Below are positions 9,428 to 19,879 of a DNA stretch of 64,000 nt, piece by piece. The position numbers were made by a program, and so were the translations under genes. A model generated the notes under the pieces. It was given only the letters and a program-made list of their open reading frames with translations, was not told the DNA's origin and made no database searches. Where the stretch lies: assembly GCF_030929615.1 (NCBI RefSeq), contig NZ_JAVFVU010000015.1:140065-204064 (forward strand), in the 5' to 3' direction. The DNA comes from Dyadobacter sp. LHD-138 (GTDB lineage Bacteria > Bacteroidota > Bacteroidia > Cytophagales > Spirosomataceae). The stretch's first letter is position 1, and the number at the start of each line of letters is the position of its first letter.

Positions 9428-10231
9428 TCAATTTCTCAGTTTTTGGTAGAAATTTGTAATCAGTTCGATAACCAAGCCAGGCTTGTCATAGGGGATATTG
9501 TGTGAACTGCCCTTGGCCAAAACCAGTTTGCGATTTTTAGCTGCTTTAACAAAACTGCGCTGATCGGCTTGAAACCGTTCATTTTCTTGCACTTCCGTAA
9601 ATGGTCCTTTCTCAGCCATGATATTCAGAATTGGGATTTCAGAGGGCAATGGCACCTGTCGGACATAATTACTATTCCGCTCCATGTTGGCCAGCAGGTG
9701 GTACAAACTTATATCGTCGGGTTCATAGTCCTTACGATCAAGGCTCTTAAAATAATTTCTGGCGAAACTCATGTCTTCATAAGATGGTATTCTCGGATCA
9801 AGCAGAACAATTCCTTTGACTTGTTCAGGATGTCGCCCAGCAAATACACGATTATAAAAACCACCAAGGGAGTGCCCAACAACGAGAAAATCAGCATTGC
9901 CGTAGCCAAAATTTCCCAGGGCGACTTCTAAACTTTTGATTTCCTGAAGGATCGTATAATTGGCTGTATCTAACGTGCTTTTCCCAAAACCAGCACGATC
10001 ATAAGTGATCACTGTGGCTTGAAGCCGATGATGAAGGACAGTGGCAATCGAATCCCATTGTGAGGCATCCATCCCTCCTCCTGATTCAAAAAGTATCGGT
10101 AAATTCTTTCCCTTCAAAATCCGGAAATGTAGTGTATAGGGACTGACATCAATTAGCGTATCTATGAGCTGTGCTTCCGCGTTGACAGCGATAAGTGAAA
10201 GAATAATGAAAATAGCACGCTTAAAGATCAT
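9428..10231 (-). CDS. Secreted alpha/beta-fold hydrolase
   Basis: 267 residues with a signal peptide at about 1-20 ('...VNAEAQ'). The alpha/beta hydrolase fold is clear: oxyanion region 'ESGGGMD' near residue 50, 'YDRAGFGKS' near 78-85, the nucleophile elbow 'VVGHSLGG' with Ser121, an acid candidate in 'LLDPRIP', and a late His in 'GSSHNIPYDKPG'. The full Ser-His-acid triad therefore seems present and the length is normal. The substrate cannot be told; esterase or peptidase activity on a small molecule is usual. It is monocistronic, with about 230 bases upstream to the next gene. Confidence 0.85.
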   Translation of the reverse strand: MIFKRAIFIILSLIAVNAEAQLIDTLIDVSPYTLHFRILKGKNLPILFESGGGMDASQWDSIATVLHHRLQATVITYDRAGFGKSTLDTANYTILQEIKSLEVALGNFGYGNADFLVVGHSLGGFYNRVFAGRHPEQVKGIVLLDPRIPSYEDMSFARNYFKSLDRKDYEPDDISLYHLLANMERNSNYVRQVPLPSEIPILNIMAEKGPFTEVQENERFQADQRSFVKAAKNRKLVLAKGSSHNIPYDKPGLVIELITNFYQKLRN

Positions 10232-10464
10232 GATTGTGAACAGTAGTAGGAGACAACAAATATAAGAGCAACGACTCAGTTTAGTTTACAGTCCTGACGC
10301 ACAATAAAAATTAAGTCGTCTCGCAAAATCCTTCTATTGGACACAGCCATACAAAATCTGTACTGGGGCAGAATCCGTCTCTACTTACCTCCGTTTTCAA
10401 GTACTATGCTTTCTGAGGTTATTTGAATTTATTACGCTCTTCGGGTGCTAAAAGTCTGAACAAC

Positions 10465-11040
10465 CTATATTTTTTTCATTCTGATTTCTTTAATGTCTCT
10501 GTTAAGCCCTTTCCAAACCATATTTTTATTATTATCAAGTTCAATCGAAAAATTCTCGCCGTCCAGACCAAAATTCTTGATGAACATTTCTTCTGGTTTC
10601 CATGTCCGGGAGCCTACCGGAAAGTCCCATTCAAACAATGTAAAAGCATGTGGACCTTTTTTTTCTATCATACGACCAGCATCAGCCAAAAGGTCGAATC
10701 TTACCGGCCACAGCTGTCCGTTGTATGTAATTTGTCCCTTGCATCTAGGACGATTTAAGATTTCTCTGGAAATGCTCTGAATTTCCAAAATCGCAAAATT
10801 TTGAAAGACGGTGTCTTTTTTTACTGATCCTGTGGAATTAATGTATTTGAGATGGAATTCTACTTGTTGTAAATTCCATCTGCCAATAAGCTGACTCGTG
10901 AGGGTATCCATGATCTGCACAGCTGCCTTGTCAAAATCAATCCTAACAAATTCAGATTCAAATTTTTCTTTGGATTTGCATTGATATAGCCCCCCACTTA
11001 TCAGAAGGAACAGCAAAAAAAGGACATATTTATTTTTCAT
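10465..11040 (-). CDS. Hypothetical lipoprotein
   Basis: 191 residues with an export signal ending in a lipobox-like 'GLYQC', giving Cys21 as the probable lipid anchor. The mature part is charged and beta-rich, with no motif I recognise. Words such as 'QLIGRWNLQQVEFHLKY' recall lipocalin-like 'stress/extracytoplasmic' lipoproteins of Bacteroidota, but this is weak. It is monocistronic, with a long AT-rich upstream region. Confidence 0.6.
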   Translation of the reverse strand: MKNKYVLFLLFLLISGGLYQCKSKEKFESEFVRIDFDKAAVQIMDTLTSQLIGRWNLQQVEFHLKYINSTGSVKKDTVFQNFAILEIQSISREILNRPRCKGQITYNGQLWPVRFDLLADAGRMIEKKGPHAFTLFEWDFPVGSRTWKPEEMFIKNFGLDGENFSIELDNNKNMVWKGLNRDIKEIRMKKI

Positions 11041-11736
11041 AAGAATTGCAAACTGATTACATGTAATATCATTGAAGTAACTATCGGGAAACTAATGGAT
11101 AAAACTATCAAAAATTGTACTAATTCAATGACTTTCACAAAATTTTAATACAAATACAACATTTGGTTACTTACGCCTGGCCCTTTTGTCTTACTGCAAG
11201 AAGCCAAAATGAAGCTTACTGTCAGGCATTAAAGAAAATATCTCATAACAATTCTTTTGTTTGAAAGTAGCGGAGTGATTTTTAGTAGTAAGTAGTGAAA
11301 AATTAATTCATATTATTGATTTTCATTATAAGCTATTGATCATCAGGTTACTGATCTAATCGCACATAGCTAATTACCAACAGGTACTTATCACTACGTC
11401 TGCGCTTTCATCATACAGATACACAAGCTTATTCTTCATTTTGCAACCCCCACAGCGATTCATTAAAATGGTGCATTTAAAGCCGTTAATAATCCCTTAG
11501 GTTTATTTAACTTGCACATTGGAGACATGCACGGCACCAATGCCACAGGTTCCCCAGGATAAAACTTAAAAATCGAAGCATACATCAACCCGTTAAAATC
11601 TGACAAAATCAACTGAACCACCAGGAAAATGATCTGTGCAGTAATAGACGGGGCACTCTGCTCAACCTGATTCTTTCTGACCAGCCACATGGCTCTGAAA
11701 CCAACCCCCTCCACCGGAAATGAAAAAAAAATATTG
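11041..11736. other. AT-rich intergenic region between divergent genes
   Basis: About 700 bases separate the start of the minus-strand lipoprotein gene from the start of the GH127 gene. I find no convincing gene, RNA or repeat. A minus-strand frame at 11463-11747 is open but overlaps the GH127 start and looks like chance. The region presumably holds the divergent promoters and any GH127 control site, but I could not pick a clear TAnnTTTG box for either gene. Confidence 0.5.
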
Positions 11737-13638
11737 ATGTGCAGCATAAGTACTACAAAATACAGTTTTTTGATCGGCGTACTGATCGTTCAGAGTCTTG
11801 CTTTAAAGGGGCAGAGCAAAGTCGAGCAGGCCGTTCTAACAAAGGTCACAGATGTTTTTACCGCTGCCAAAGCTTCGGAAGTAAAAGTGGGTGGAGAAAT
11901 TGGGCGACGTATCCACATCACCGAACACGCCAATCTGGAAAGCCTGCACCTCGACAAATATTTCATTGCACCATTTCGGGACAAGAAGCGGAGTGAAGGT
12001 TTCATCGGTACGGGTATGCTGATCGACGCTGTGGCAAAAATGGCCGCACACGCGCAGGATAGCGGAACGATCCGAATAAAAAACTTTCTGGTGGACAAAG
12101 TCATTGCGACCCAGGAGCCTGACGGCTACATCGGAATGTTCACCAAAGCCGAACGTATGTGGACATTATGGGATGTGCATGAAATGAGCTACCTGGCTTT
12201 TGGTTTGCTTAAAGATTACCAACTCTTTCAAAGAAAAAAATCGCTGGATGCCGCGACCAGAACCTTGGATTATATTATGGCCAACTGGTCGTCCATGCCC
12301 TATCATTGGGAAAAAAATACGGGAGTGAATCTGTTTGAAGCTGCAACCGGCCTGGACCGGGCAATGCTGACTGCATATCGCCTCACCGGAAAGCGGGCGT
12401 ATCTTGATTTTTGTATTAAACAAAAGAAAACGAGAGACTGGGATCTTGAAATTGAGATTGGTCGGAGACAAGGGTTGAATGGACATGTCTATGGTTTTTT
12501 AGGCATGTGCCTCGCGCAGCTTGAACTATACCGATTATCTGGCGAACCAAGGTTGCTCAATCAGACAAACAAAGCAATCGATTTTTTAACCGAAAAAGAT
12601 GGAGCCGTCATTTCCGGTGCCGCCGGGCAGTGGGAAGCATGGACGGACGACCAGGATGGCGAAAATGCGCTTGGCGAAACCTGCGCATCGGCGTATCAGA
12701 TCAGGGTTTACGAAAACCTTTTTCGGCTTTCGGGTGATTCAAGGTACGGGGACCTGATTGAGCGAACCCTTTACAACACCCTTTTCGCAGCACAATCACC
12801 ACATGGGGAACAAATTCGCTACTATACGCCTATGGTGGGACCGCGGCGGTATTTTCACGAGGAAGGCTATTGCTGTCCGAACAATTACAGGCGCATTATT
12901 TCAGAGCTACCGCAAATGATTTATTACAGCAGTGTGGTACGGGGCTCCGAAGGCATAGGTGTCAATCTGTACACGGCGTCATCAGCAAAGCTGGAATTGC
13001 CAAAAGCGGGTGTTGTACATATTGAACAATTGACCGAATACCCAAATCAGGGACGCATATTGGTCAAGGTTAATCCTGAAAAACCAGCCACCTTTCGTTT
13101 GGATTTACGCATTCCGGCCTGGGCAAAAACGGCGACCATCACTGTAAACGGCACCCCTTGGAATGAAACGACGAAGTCTGGATCATTCGCAAGGATCAGT
13201 CGTAAGTGGTCAAAAGGCGATGAAGTGATTTTGGAAATGCCCATGGAACCTCGTCTGGTGAAAGGACGTCAGCGGCAGGCTGGTCGTGTGGCAGTGATGC
13301 GGGGGCCGGTTCTGTTCTGTCTGAATCCGGAGCGAAATCCGGGCGTTGACAATATCAATAAAGAGGTTGACCCGCACAATAAACTGAATGGTTTTGATCT
13401 TGGCCGTATCGTTCTGGACCCGCTCACGATCAGCGGCCCGATCGCAGATCGTTCGATCCGACCGGATGGAATTTCTCTAAAGATAAAGGGTTGGCGGGAA
13501 GGATGGACCCTGGGGAACGGTCCACACGAACTGGATCTGCTGCTGACAGAATTTACTGATCCCGGTGGAAAAGCAACATATTTCCGGCTGGCCAATCTGG
13601 GTGAAGCTGTTGATGACGAACTTTTTGGGAGACGATAA
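11737..13638 (+). CDS. Glycoside hydrolase family 127 (beta-L-arabinofuranosidase-like)
   Basis: An exported (alpha/alpha)6-barrel enzyme. ATG 11737 is chosen because it opens a good signal peptide; an in-frame ATG at 11689 would put 16 hydrophilic residues before it. From 11737 the protein has 633 residues, the usual GH127/DUF1680 size. The zinc-cysteine site of GH127 can be read: 'GETC' (Glu314, Cys316) and 'YCCPN' (Cys379, Cys380). These correspond by pattern to the Glu-x-Cys and Cys-Cys zinc ligands of Bifidobacterium HypBA1, whose first paired Cys is the nucleophile. Beta-sandwich domains follow. Expected action is removal of beta-L-arabinofuranosyl groups from plant glycans or hydroxyproline-rich proteins. 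It stands alone, facing PUL 1. Confidence 0.85.
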   Translation: MCSISTTKYSFLIGVLIVQSLALKGQSKVEQAVLTKVTDVFTAAKASEVKVGGEIGRRIHITEHANLESLHLDKYFIAPFRDKKRSEGFIGTGMLIDAVAKMAAHAQDSGTIRIKNFLVDKVIATQEPDGYIGMFTKAERMWTLWDVHEMSYLAFGLLKDYQLFQRKKSLDAATRTLDYIMANWSSMPYHWEKNTGVNLFEAATGLDRAMLTAYRLTGKRAYLDFCIKQKKTRDWDLEIEIGRRQGLNGHVYGFLGMCLAQLELYRLSGEPRLLNQTNKAIDFLTEKDGAVISGAAGQWEAWTDDQDGENALGETCASAYQIRVYENLFRLSGDSRYGDLIERTLYNTLFAAQSPHGEQIRYYTPMVGPRRYFHEEGYCCPNNYRRIISELPQMIYYSSVVRGSEGIGVNLYTASSAKLELPKAGVVHIEQLTEYPNQGRILVKVNPEKPATFRLDLRIPAWAKTATITVNGTPWNETTKSGSFARISRKWSKGDEVILEMPMEPRLVKGRQRQAGRVAVMRGPVLFCLNPERNPGVDNINKEVDPHNKLNGFDLGRIVLDPLTISGPIADRSIRPDGISLKIKGWREGWTLGNGPHELDLLLTEFTDPGGKATYFRLANLGEAVDDELFGRR

Positions 13639-13805
13639 TATACAATGTGCGTAAAAGGAGCATCAGTACAGCGCTCGAACCAGGGCACAAAAAGCTTATA
13701 TCCGATAACATAGTAGACCGAAAAGTGGGAAAACAAGCAATAACGTTAGCCATATAGAAATTCCCACATGACTGACTTTACTGACTAAGCCGTTGCAAAT
13801 CCTGT

Positions 13806-15956
13806 TTATTTAATCCACGATATTATAGAAGGTGCCCAGGCATCACTTTTCAAATCTCGCCTAATTTCGAAATTTGAAGCATCTGTTTGTTTGAGGGCCT
13901 GAGCATAAATGGAATTGGCACGATTCTGATCAATCTCTTTTTCCGTAGCCGTTATGGGGTTTATTAGTAACAAACCTTGCGAAGAAAGCATATCAACCAG
14001 GTCTGGAAGATCATAGACTGGCATTGCACCGGCAACTGCCGATAGTGCAAATTTTGTTTTGTAAAGTTTCTCTTCTGTAATGGATTGATAAGAAATCAGC
14101 GGGTTGATCAGCACCAGTTTGTGGAATGGATTTTCAATGGCGGCGGCATGTAGCAGGTCCGATGTTAAGGTCCCCGATGCCACTGCGCTCAACGTTTTAG
14201 CGGCACCGGCACTTTTAACAAAATCTGCAAGAATAGAAATTTCCTCGGCCCGAACGGCTACCAGATTCTTGTGGGTAAGTATGCCGGTAAACCAAAGATT
14301 CAACGGGATGTCATCGATAACCGAATCCCCGCTTTTCATAAATCCGCTGGCAAGCTCGCCCGTGCCGCTTACATCGGGCAGTACCACCTCAAACCCTTGA
14401 CCAACGAGCCGCTCAGCAATCTGTCCTTTCTGAGCAGCCATCGATTTGCCACCCTCATTTAGAAAAAGAATTGTTTTCCCGGAGGAAGTTTTCGGCTTTA
14501 ACCATAAAACCGGGATGTAGTAGTCTCCGTTTCCCTTTACAAGATATTTTTCAATCGCATAATACGGCTTCTGTATCCTTCCCGAAAAAACAACATCTTT
14601 TTTTCCTGTCGGCTTCACATATCCCGAAATCCCAATCATTTTCCCCCTCAGGCTCTTTTGATAATCGGGAGTGGCTTTTCTATCCCGCGCTCTTTTTTCA
14701 ACAATCGCCAGCGCGTATTTTTTATTTAGTGAAAACATACTTTCACCTTTCAGAAATGGGATAACCAGCCCCTCAGGTGTTGCATGAAGTTCCTTATCAG
14801 TCAAAATCTCTACTTTCTCGTCAGTCGGTATGCCTGGATTGCTCAGATATTTCTGAAAAAAGGCATAGGAGGCCTCTCTGTTTTTAAGTGTGGATACATG
14901 TCCTGCATCATCTTCTGTCATTTGCAACTGCTCTGCTTTTCCAAAGGCCTGATATACCCTTTTAGATTCATGATAAGTATCCCTGGCCCCCTGGATGCTA
15001 AAAATATCCAGGGTTGTACTTACGATAAGCGCAGGTTTTGGCGCACGTACTTCCAGGAAATCCGCCATATCAATGCCGCTTTCCAGCCCGTACATGAGGT
15101 TTTGCTCGGCATCCTGTGGTCCATTGGACCGGATTAACTTGTCAAAAGTAGTGATGTAACATTCAGGAGCTGCTGCCAGAATACGGTCATCCATTGCTGC
15201 GATGTACGCACTTTGCGTGCCCCCACCCGACCGCCCTGCGATCCCTATCCGCGCAGGGTCCACTTCTTTTCGGGTAAGCAGATAATCTACGGTGCGTATT
15301 CCGTCCCAGATAAAGTAATTGGCGGGCGGCAGTCCGGAAACAAAAGACTGTACGCCGGCGTAAGAATGTTCGGGCACCGCGCCTTTTTTTAGTTCGTCCG
15401 GCAGGTACTGAATACGCTCCCCCTGTCCTATCGGATCAAACGCAAGCACAATAAATCCTTTTTTAACATAATTCAGGATGATATGCTGATACGCTTCATT
15501 CCGGAAGCCATTCTCGCTATGTCCGCTGCAATAGATGATCGCCGGAGCCTTTTCCTGTCTTTTCTCAGGAATAAACAGGGCGGCCGTCACGTGGTACCCC
15601 GGACGGGATTCGTAATAAAGCTTTTCCACCGTATAATCTTCCTTTTTCAATGTCCCCGTCACAAACGGGTTCAGCGGTGTTTTTTCGGGGAAAGACCCGA
15701 CTGCCCTGGTTAGTTTTGCCCGGACCTCAGCTTGTCTTTTTTGCCAATCTGCTTTTGTTTTCAGTTTCGCAATGGCCACTTCCCGTTTTTTCAACTGCTC
15801 AAATGCCCGGTGACTTAGTTCGTTATAGAAAGTTTGACTCACTGTACCCTGATGGAACTTCCAGTAGTTATAAACCGAAAGCTCATCCTGAGCAAACAAA
15901 ATATTTGACAAACCTAAAAGACAACAGGTCAAGAGCATCAATGCATTGTATTTCAT
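13806..15956 (-). CDS. Secreted tandem alpha/beta hydrolase (acetylxylan esterase/dienelactone hydrolase-like)
   Basis: 716 residues with a signal peptide at 1-22. The N-terminal half is an AXE1/DLH-type alpha/beta hydrolase: 'AIIYCSGHSENGF', 'FDPIGQGERIQY', nucleophile elbow 'IAGRSGGG' with Ser at about residue 242, and a late His in 'DDAGHVS'. The C-terminal half (about 450-716) repeats the fold in degenerate form, with no clear elbow. Expected role is removal of acyl groups from glycans in the periplasm. It is the last gene of the minus-strand PUL 1 run, separated from the dehydrogenase gene by about 360 bases that hold a dead susD tail. Confidence 0.8.
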   Translation of the reverse strand: MKYNALMLLTCCLLGLSNILFAQDELSVYNYWKFHQGTVSQTFYNELSHRAFEQLKKREVAIAKLKTKADWQKRQAEVRAKLTRAVGSFPEKTPLNPFVTGTLKKEDYTVEKLYYESRPGYHVTAALFIPEKRQEKAPAIIYCSGHSENGFRNEAYQHIILNYVKKGFIVLAFDPIGQGERIQYLPDELKKGAVPEHSYAGVQSFVSGLPPANYFIWDGIRTVDYLLTRKEVDPARIGIAGRSGGGTQSAYIAAMDDRILAAAPECYITTFDKLIRSNGPQDAEQNLMYGLESGIDMADFLEVRAPKPALIVSTTLDIFSIQGARDTYHESKRVYQAFGKAEQLQMTEDDAGHVSTLKNREASYAFFQKYLSNPGIPTDEKVEILTDKELHATPEGLVIPFLKGESMFSLNKKYALAIVEKRARDRKATPDYQKSLRGKMIGISGYVKPTGKKDVVFSGRIQKPYYAIEKYLVKGNGDYYIPVLWLKPKTSSGKTILFLNEGGKSMAAQKGQIAERLVGQGFEVVLPDVSGTGELASGFMKSGDSVIDDIPLNLWFTGILTHKNLVAVRAEEISILADFVKSAGAAKTLSAVASGTLTSDLLHAAAIENPFHKLVLINPLISYQSITEEKLYKTKFALSAVAGAMPVYDLPDLVDMLSSQGLLLINPITATEKEIDQNRANSIYAQALKQTDASNFEIRRDLKSDAWAPSIISWIK

Positions 15957-15981
15957 GCTTTATTTCAATTTAGTAGGACAC

Positions 15982-16250
15982 TTAATAGTCAGGGTTTTGC
16001 TCAAATTTTACGTTATACCTGGTCTCGGATTGTGGAATAGGAACCAGATAGTTACGTTCATTAAAAGACCGGGGCTGAAAAACTTCTACTTTGTAAGTTT
16101 TCCAACCCGTTGCTGCATTTCGGGTTATCACCATCTTTTTCGCATCTTCACCATCCGACTCCACGGCAATTAAAAGCTCAGTATCAGCAAGTAAACTGCA
16201 CGATACGATGGTTCAGGGCACAATCCTGGAAACATAAATGGATATGGCAT
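15982..16250 (-). pseudogene. Decayed 3' end of a SusD/RagB gene
   Basis: The last 40 or so codons before the stop at 15982 encode a classic SusD C-terminus: 'FNERNYLVPIPQSE', then '...EQNPDY'. Upstream, coding-like sequence continues ('TELLIAVESDGEDAKK') but runs into a stop. The neighbouring frame, from an ATG at 16250, reads 'MPYPFMFPG...PSYRAVYLL' and would join it by a one-base shift near 16180. No start, lipobox or helical core remains. It is therefore a remnant, left between the dehydrogenase and esterase genes, probably of an ancestral susCD pair that once stood before the esterase. Confidence 0.7.
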
Positions 16251-16316
16251 AAGTTAGCTATACACGCTAATTTACACCATATCCACCTTTTAAAACTTTG
16301 TTCTTGTATTAGCTTT

Positions 16317-19300
16317 TCACTTTCCCATAACCAGTCGCACCTGCGCACCGTTGGTTTCATCCTCCTTCAACTGCACGGTCAAGGCATCATTTTTGAATAC
16401 TCCCCGATCCACCGCCAGTGTAAAAGTCTGAACACCCTGTGGAACATCAACGGCCATACCGCTGTCTGTTAGCTTAACCGGTTTCCCCGCTGCCCAAGCC
16501 GTTATTCCGGCCGTCGCGTTGAAAGCCAGATTTACCGTACCTTTAGTCATCACTTCTATTTCGAAGCGCACTATGCTGACACGTTTGCTCCCATTTTCTA
16601 GTTCGGGGAGTTCGTCTAACGGCAACGCTCCGGAAACTTTGCTGTAAACAGGCTGCGCCGTAATTCCTTTTCCCTTAGCAGGAAATGATCCGTTGGCTAA
16701 CATTTTAGCAGCCGTTTGATTATCTCCGGTTAACGATTCCCAACGTCGCACAAAACGTGTATTGGCAACACGGAATTTACCTGATTCTCCAATTTTAGAA
16801 AGGAAACCAATGAGATCAATAAATTCCTGTTTACCCAAACCAGCCGTCAATCCGGGTGGCATCAATGACCCGGGTACTTTTTCCATCAACTTTACCTGGC
16901 TTTTGGGTATTGATACTTCTTTACCCGTCACATCTCTGATAACAATTTCCGAGGCGCTTTCACTGGCCAGATATCCCATGGTTTCAGAACCGTCTTTTTT
17001 TACAACCCTTTTTAGGTCATAACCTTCCTTAATAGACAAATTGGGATACAAAACGGAACGAATAATTGTTTCTACGGGAGAACTCGTTCCTAAGCTGCTC
17101 AAATCCGGACCGATACGGCCTCCAGCACCGCCGATGGCATGACAAGTCGTGCAGTTCGTGCTGGCTTTGCGGAAAATAACCTCACCTTTTACAGGATCAG
17201 CCTTGTCAGTTACCACTTTGGCCAGATTGGCAATGTCCTTATCACTAAGATCCTGAGGCATATTTTCTACCGGTAATGTTCCGCCAGAAGCTTCCAGTGC
17301 TTTGTTCAGCGCGGTAATCTCGTCAATTCGCTGACGTGTCCAGCCCGCCCGGCTCCGAACGAGCTGCCTTCCGACCTTAGCTATTGCCTCGGGAATTTTT
17401 TTGGAAGCAATCGCATCCGCCAGGGCAGCCGCTGCGGGATTACTCGGAATGAACGCCATAAAAAGGTCCGTCATATCGGTGTCAGCTGGCAATGTCCGCA
17501 TGAGCTCAGCAGCAATTTTTGCACTTTCAACAGGATTTAAAGTCGCCAGCTGTGCGGTTGATATGATACGCACTTCCGGTGTATTTTTCGCACCTGCCAT
17601 GGAGATCATCAATTTCATGGCTTTGTCTTTGTCTATCGAAGCCAAGGCTCCCAGTGCTGCTTTTTTAGTATTGGGTGTTCCGGTTTGAATCAGCTCCGTA
17701 AGACGGCCACCGAGTTGTTCCAACTTCCATAACCCTGTCAGGCGAATGGCACTTAAATTCACCGCCTCGTCTTCATTACCTATAAAATCGGCAATTCGTC
17801 CTGTATTTTGATCAGGCAATATTTTTCGCTGACTGGCTGCACTTTCCAGAGCCGCCAGTTGTGCCGCCACGTTTTTGCCTTTACGAAGCGTCATACCGAG
17901 CAATACATTCAGATCCTTCGGTTGACCGAATTTGGCCATGGCGGCAAGAACATCGTTCTGATATTCTTCCGGCACCTGCCCCTTGTCATATAAACGGATC
18001 AACTGCGCAACCGCCGCCGGCGAATTCACTGACTTCAAGGCATAAACCGTTTTCTTTGCGTCACCCAGGAAATCCGGTTCCGTTTTCACTTTTGCCATCC
18101 ATACGGGTTCCAGCTCCCGTACAGTCTGCCAAAGGGCAAAATCCAGAAATTCATCCATTTGTGAATCCAGTACAGAAACGGCAGCACGCGCAGCTTCGGG
18201 TGTTTTTGTTTTACGAAGAGCAATAACGGCCTCCAGACGTACCTGCGGATGTTTGTCAGTTACTGCCCTGGCAAGAATAGCCGGTACATTGGCAATTCTT
18301 GTATGCCAAAATTCGAGCGCACGCAAGCCGGCCGCGCGTGCTTTGTGACTTTCAGCATTGATCAGACTGAGCAAAAGAGGCTCATTGACGATATCAAGCG
18401 CCTGATACACCCAAAGTGCTTCCAAAAGATTGTGTTCGTAATTCTTATCTTTTTTACTCAAAGCATTCACCCAGGTTTGCAAACCCGGTATTACTTCTTT
18501 TGCACCACGTTCTTTCAATACCTGCCTTGCGCTGGCACGAGCCAGATCCTCCGGTAATTTAAGTGCCTCCAAAAGCTCATAAACAGGTGCCTTATTTAAT
18601 TTAGGTTTTTTCACCAACGGGCGATTTTTAGCGGTAATCTTCCAGATACGGCCACGCTCCTGGTCACGTCGCGGATCAAAGAAATCAACTTCTCCGTGCT
18701 GGATAATCGGATTATACCAATCGGCGACGTAAATAGCGCCATCCGGGCCTACGTTAATATCTACAGGGCGAAACGCAACATCATCCGTCCACATCAGATC
18801 TTCCATTTGCTTTGAAGCATAACCACTTCCTTGTTCTTCCAACTTAAAACTATTGATTCTATTTGCCCTGAAGTCATTGGTTATCAACCTCCCCTGCCAT
18901 GCGTCAGGTAAATGCCTACCCGAGACAACATCGAGCCCGCTGTGTTTTGGCTGTCCGGGATTCAACCCACGAATAATTCTCTCGGCATTTTGCGCAGTTA
19001 AAAAAGTCGCTCCCGGAAACGCATAGTTAATACCTTCACCACCGGCTCCATCCGTAAGAAACGATTGTCCCCATGAATCGAACTGAAGTCCCCATGGATT
19101 GACAAGCCCCCGGGCGTAGATATCCATTTCCAGTGTTTTTGGATTTAGCTGCCATACACCACCGGCTTCAAGACGTTTGATACCGAAAGGCGTTTCCACA
19201 TGGCTGAAAATATAAATCGACTGGTTAAAATACATTTTACCTTCCGGCCCCCACCTAAAGGTATGGATCAGATGATGTGCATCTCCGGTTCCGAACCCAT

Positions 19301-19766
19301 TCAAAATCCTGCGTTTTTTATCCGCTTTTCCATCGCCATCCGTATCAGCAAAATGAAGGATTTCTGTTGAATTAGCCACATATACACCTCCATCACCAGG
19401 AAGTATACCCGTTGGGGTTGTCAGCCCTTCTGCAAAAACAGTCGTCTTGTCTGCTTTTCCATCGTCATCAGTATCTTCAATGACAAAAATTTTGTCGTTG
19501 GCTACCTCTCCTGTTTTCAGGTGCGGATACGCCGTACTGCTTACCACCCACAAACGGCCATCCGCATCCCAGTTCATCTGAATTGGTTTGGCTACCAAAG
19601 GTTCCGCCGCCCAGAGCGAAACTTCAAAACCATCTGCGACCTTAAAAGACGCGAGTTCTTTCTTCGGATCCGGATCTTCGTATACATCAATTTGGTTTAC
19701 GGAAGAGCTCATAACCAGGATCATTGGAAGAATCATGACCCCGTATAATCGTTTTATTGCTTTCAT
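16317..19766 (-). CDS. PVC-type membrane-bound dehydrogenase with HEAT repeats and c-type heme domain
   Basis: 1149 residues, exported. After a signal peptide (1-25) comes a six-bladed propeller (about 35-390: 'GRLWVVSSTAYP', 'DTDDDGKADKTTVFAEGL', 'NPWGLQFDSWGQSF', 'YVADWYNPIIQHGE'). A HEAT-repeat solenoid follows (about 400-800), then a cytochrome c module with heme motif 'CTTCHAIGGAGGRIGPDLS' near residue 870 and a 'SLMPPGL' Met-ligand region near 955. A final beta-rich domain ends the protein. The architecture matches the family named 'PVC-type heme-binding CxxCH protein'. It probably oxidises a sugar or related alcohol and passes electrons to the heme. It follows the SGNH gene in PUL 1. 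The substrate is unknown. Confidence 0.92.
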   Translation of the reverse strand: MKAIKRLYGVMILPMILVMSSSVNQIDVYEDPDPKKELASFKVADGFEVSLWAAEPLVAKPIQMNWDADGRLWVVSSTAYPHLKTGEVANDKIFVIEDTDDDGKADKTTVFAEGLTTPTGILPGDGGVYVANSTEILHFADTDGDGKADKKRRILNGFGTGDAHHLIHTFRWGPEGKMYFNQSIYIFSHVETPFGIKRLEAGGVWQLNPKTLEMDIYARGLVNPWGLQFDSWGQSFLTDGAGGEGINYAFPGATFLTAQNAERIIRGLNPGQPKHSGLDVVSGRHLPDAWQGRLITNDFRANRINSFKLEEQGSGYASKQMEDLMWTDDVAFRPVDINVGPDGAIYVADWYNPIIQHGEVDFFDPRRDQERGRIWKITAKNRPLVKKPKLNKAPVYELLEALKLPEDLARASARQVLKERGAKEVIPGLQTWVNALSKKDKNYEHNLLEALWVYQALDIVNEPLLLSLINAESHKARAAGLRALEFWHTRIANVPAILARAVTDKHPQVRLEAVIALRKTKTPEAARAAVSVLDSQMDEFLDFALWQTVRELEPVWMAKVKTEPDFLGDAKKTVYALKSVNSPAAVAQLIRLYDKGQVPEEYQNDVLAAMAKFGQPKDLNVLLGMTLRKGKNVAAQLAALESAASQRKILPDQNTGRIADFIGNEDEAVNLSAIRLTGLWKLEQLGGRLTELIQTGTPNTKKAALGALASIDKDKAMKLMISMAGAKNTPEVRIISTAQLATLNPVESAKIAAELMRTLPADTDMTDLFMAFIPSNPAAAALADAIASKKIPEAIAKVGRQLVRSRAGWTRQRIDEITALNKALEASGGTLPVENMPQDLSDKDIANLAKVVTDKADPVKGEVIFRKASTNCTTCHAIGGAGGRIGPDLSSLGTSSPVETIIRSVLYPNLSIKEGYDLKRVVKKDGSETMGYLASESASEIVIRDVTGKEVSIPKSQVKLMEKVPGSLMPPGLTAGLGKQEFIDLIGFLSKIGESGKFRVANTRFVRRWESLTGDNQTAAKMLANGSFPAKGKGITAQPVYSKVSGALPLDELPELENGSKRVSIVRFEIEVMTKGTVNLAFNATAGITAWAAGKPVKLTDSGMAVDVPQGVQTFTLAVDRGVFKNDALTVQLKEDETNGAQVRLVMGK

Positions 19767-19879
19767 ATGTCTGGCTGTTGGCTATCTGCTGCGCGACGGG
19801 CCGTTGCTGGCTTTTAGCTTTGTTATACTGGTATTTCTTATTTAGTAATAATTTCCGCGGATAATATTTTGGCTAAAAA

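Noticed and set aside
11463..11747. A 94-codon minus-strand open frame with hydrophobic stretches
   Set aside because: It overlaps the start of the GH127 gene, has no recognisable motif, and its start lies inside the GH127 signal-peptide coding region. Most likely a chance frame.
13725..13767. GTGGGAA/TTCCCAC inverted repeat between the GH127 and esterase genes
   Set aside because: Only 7 bp with a 29-base loop and no T-run; too weak to call a terminator despite the convergent position.
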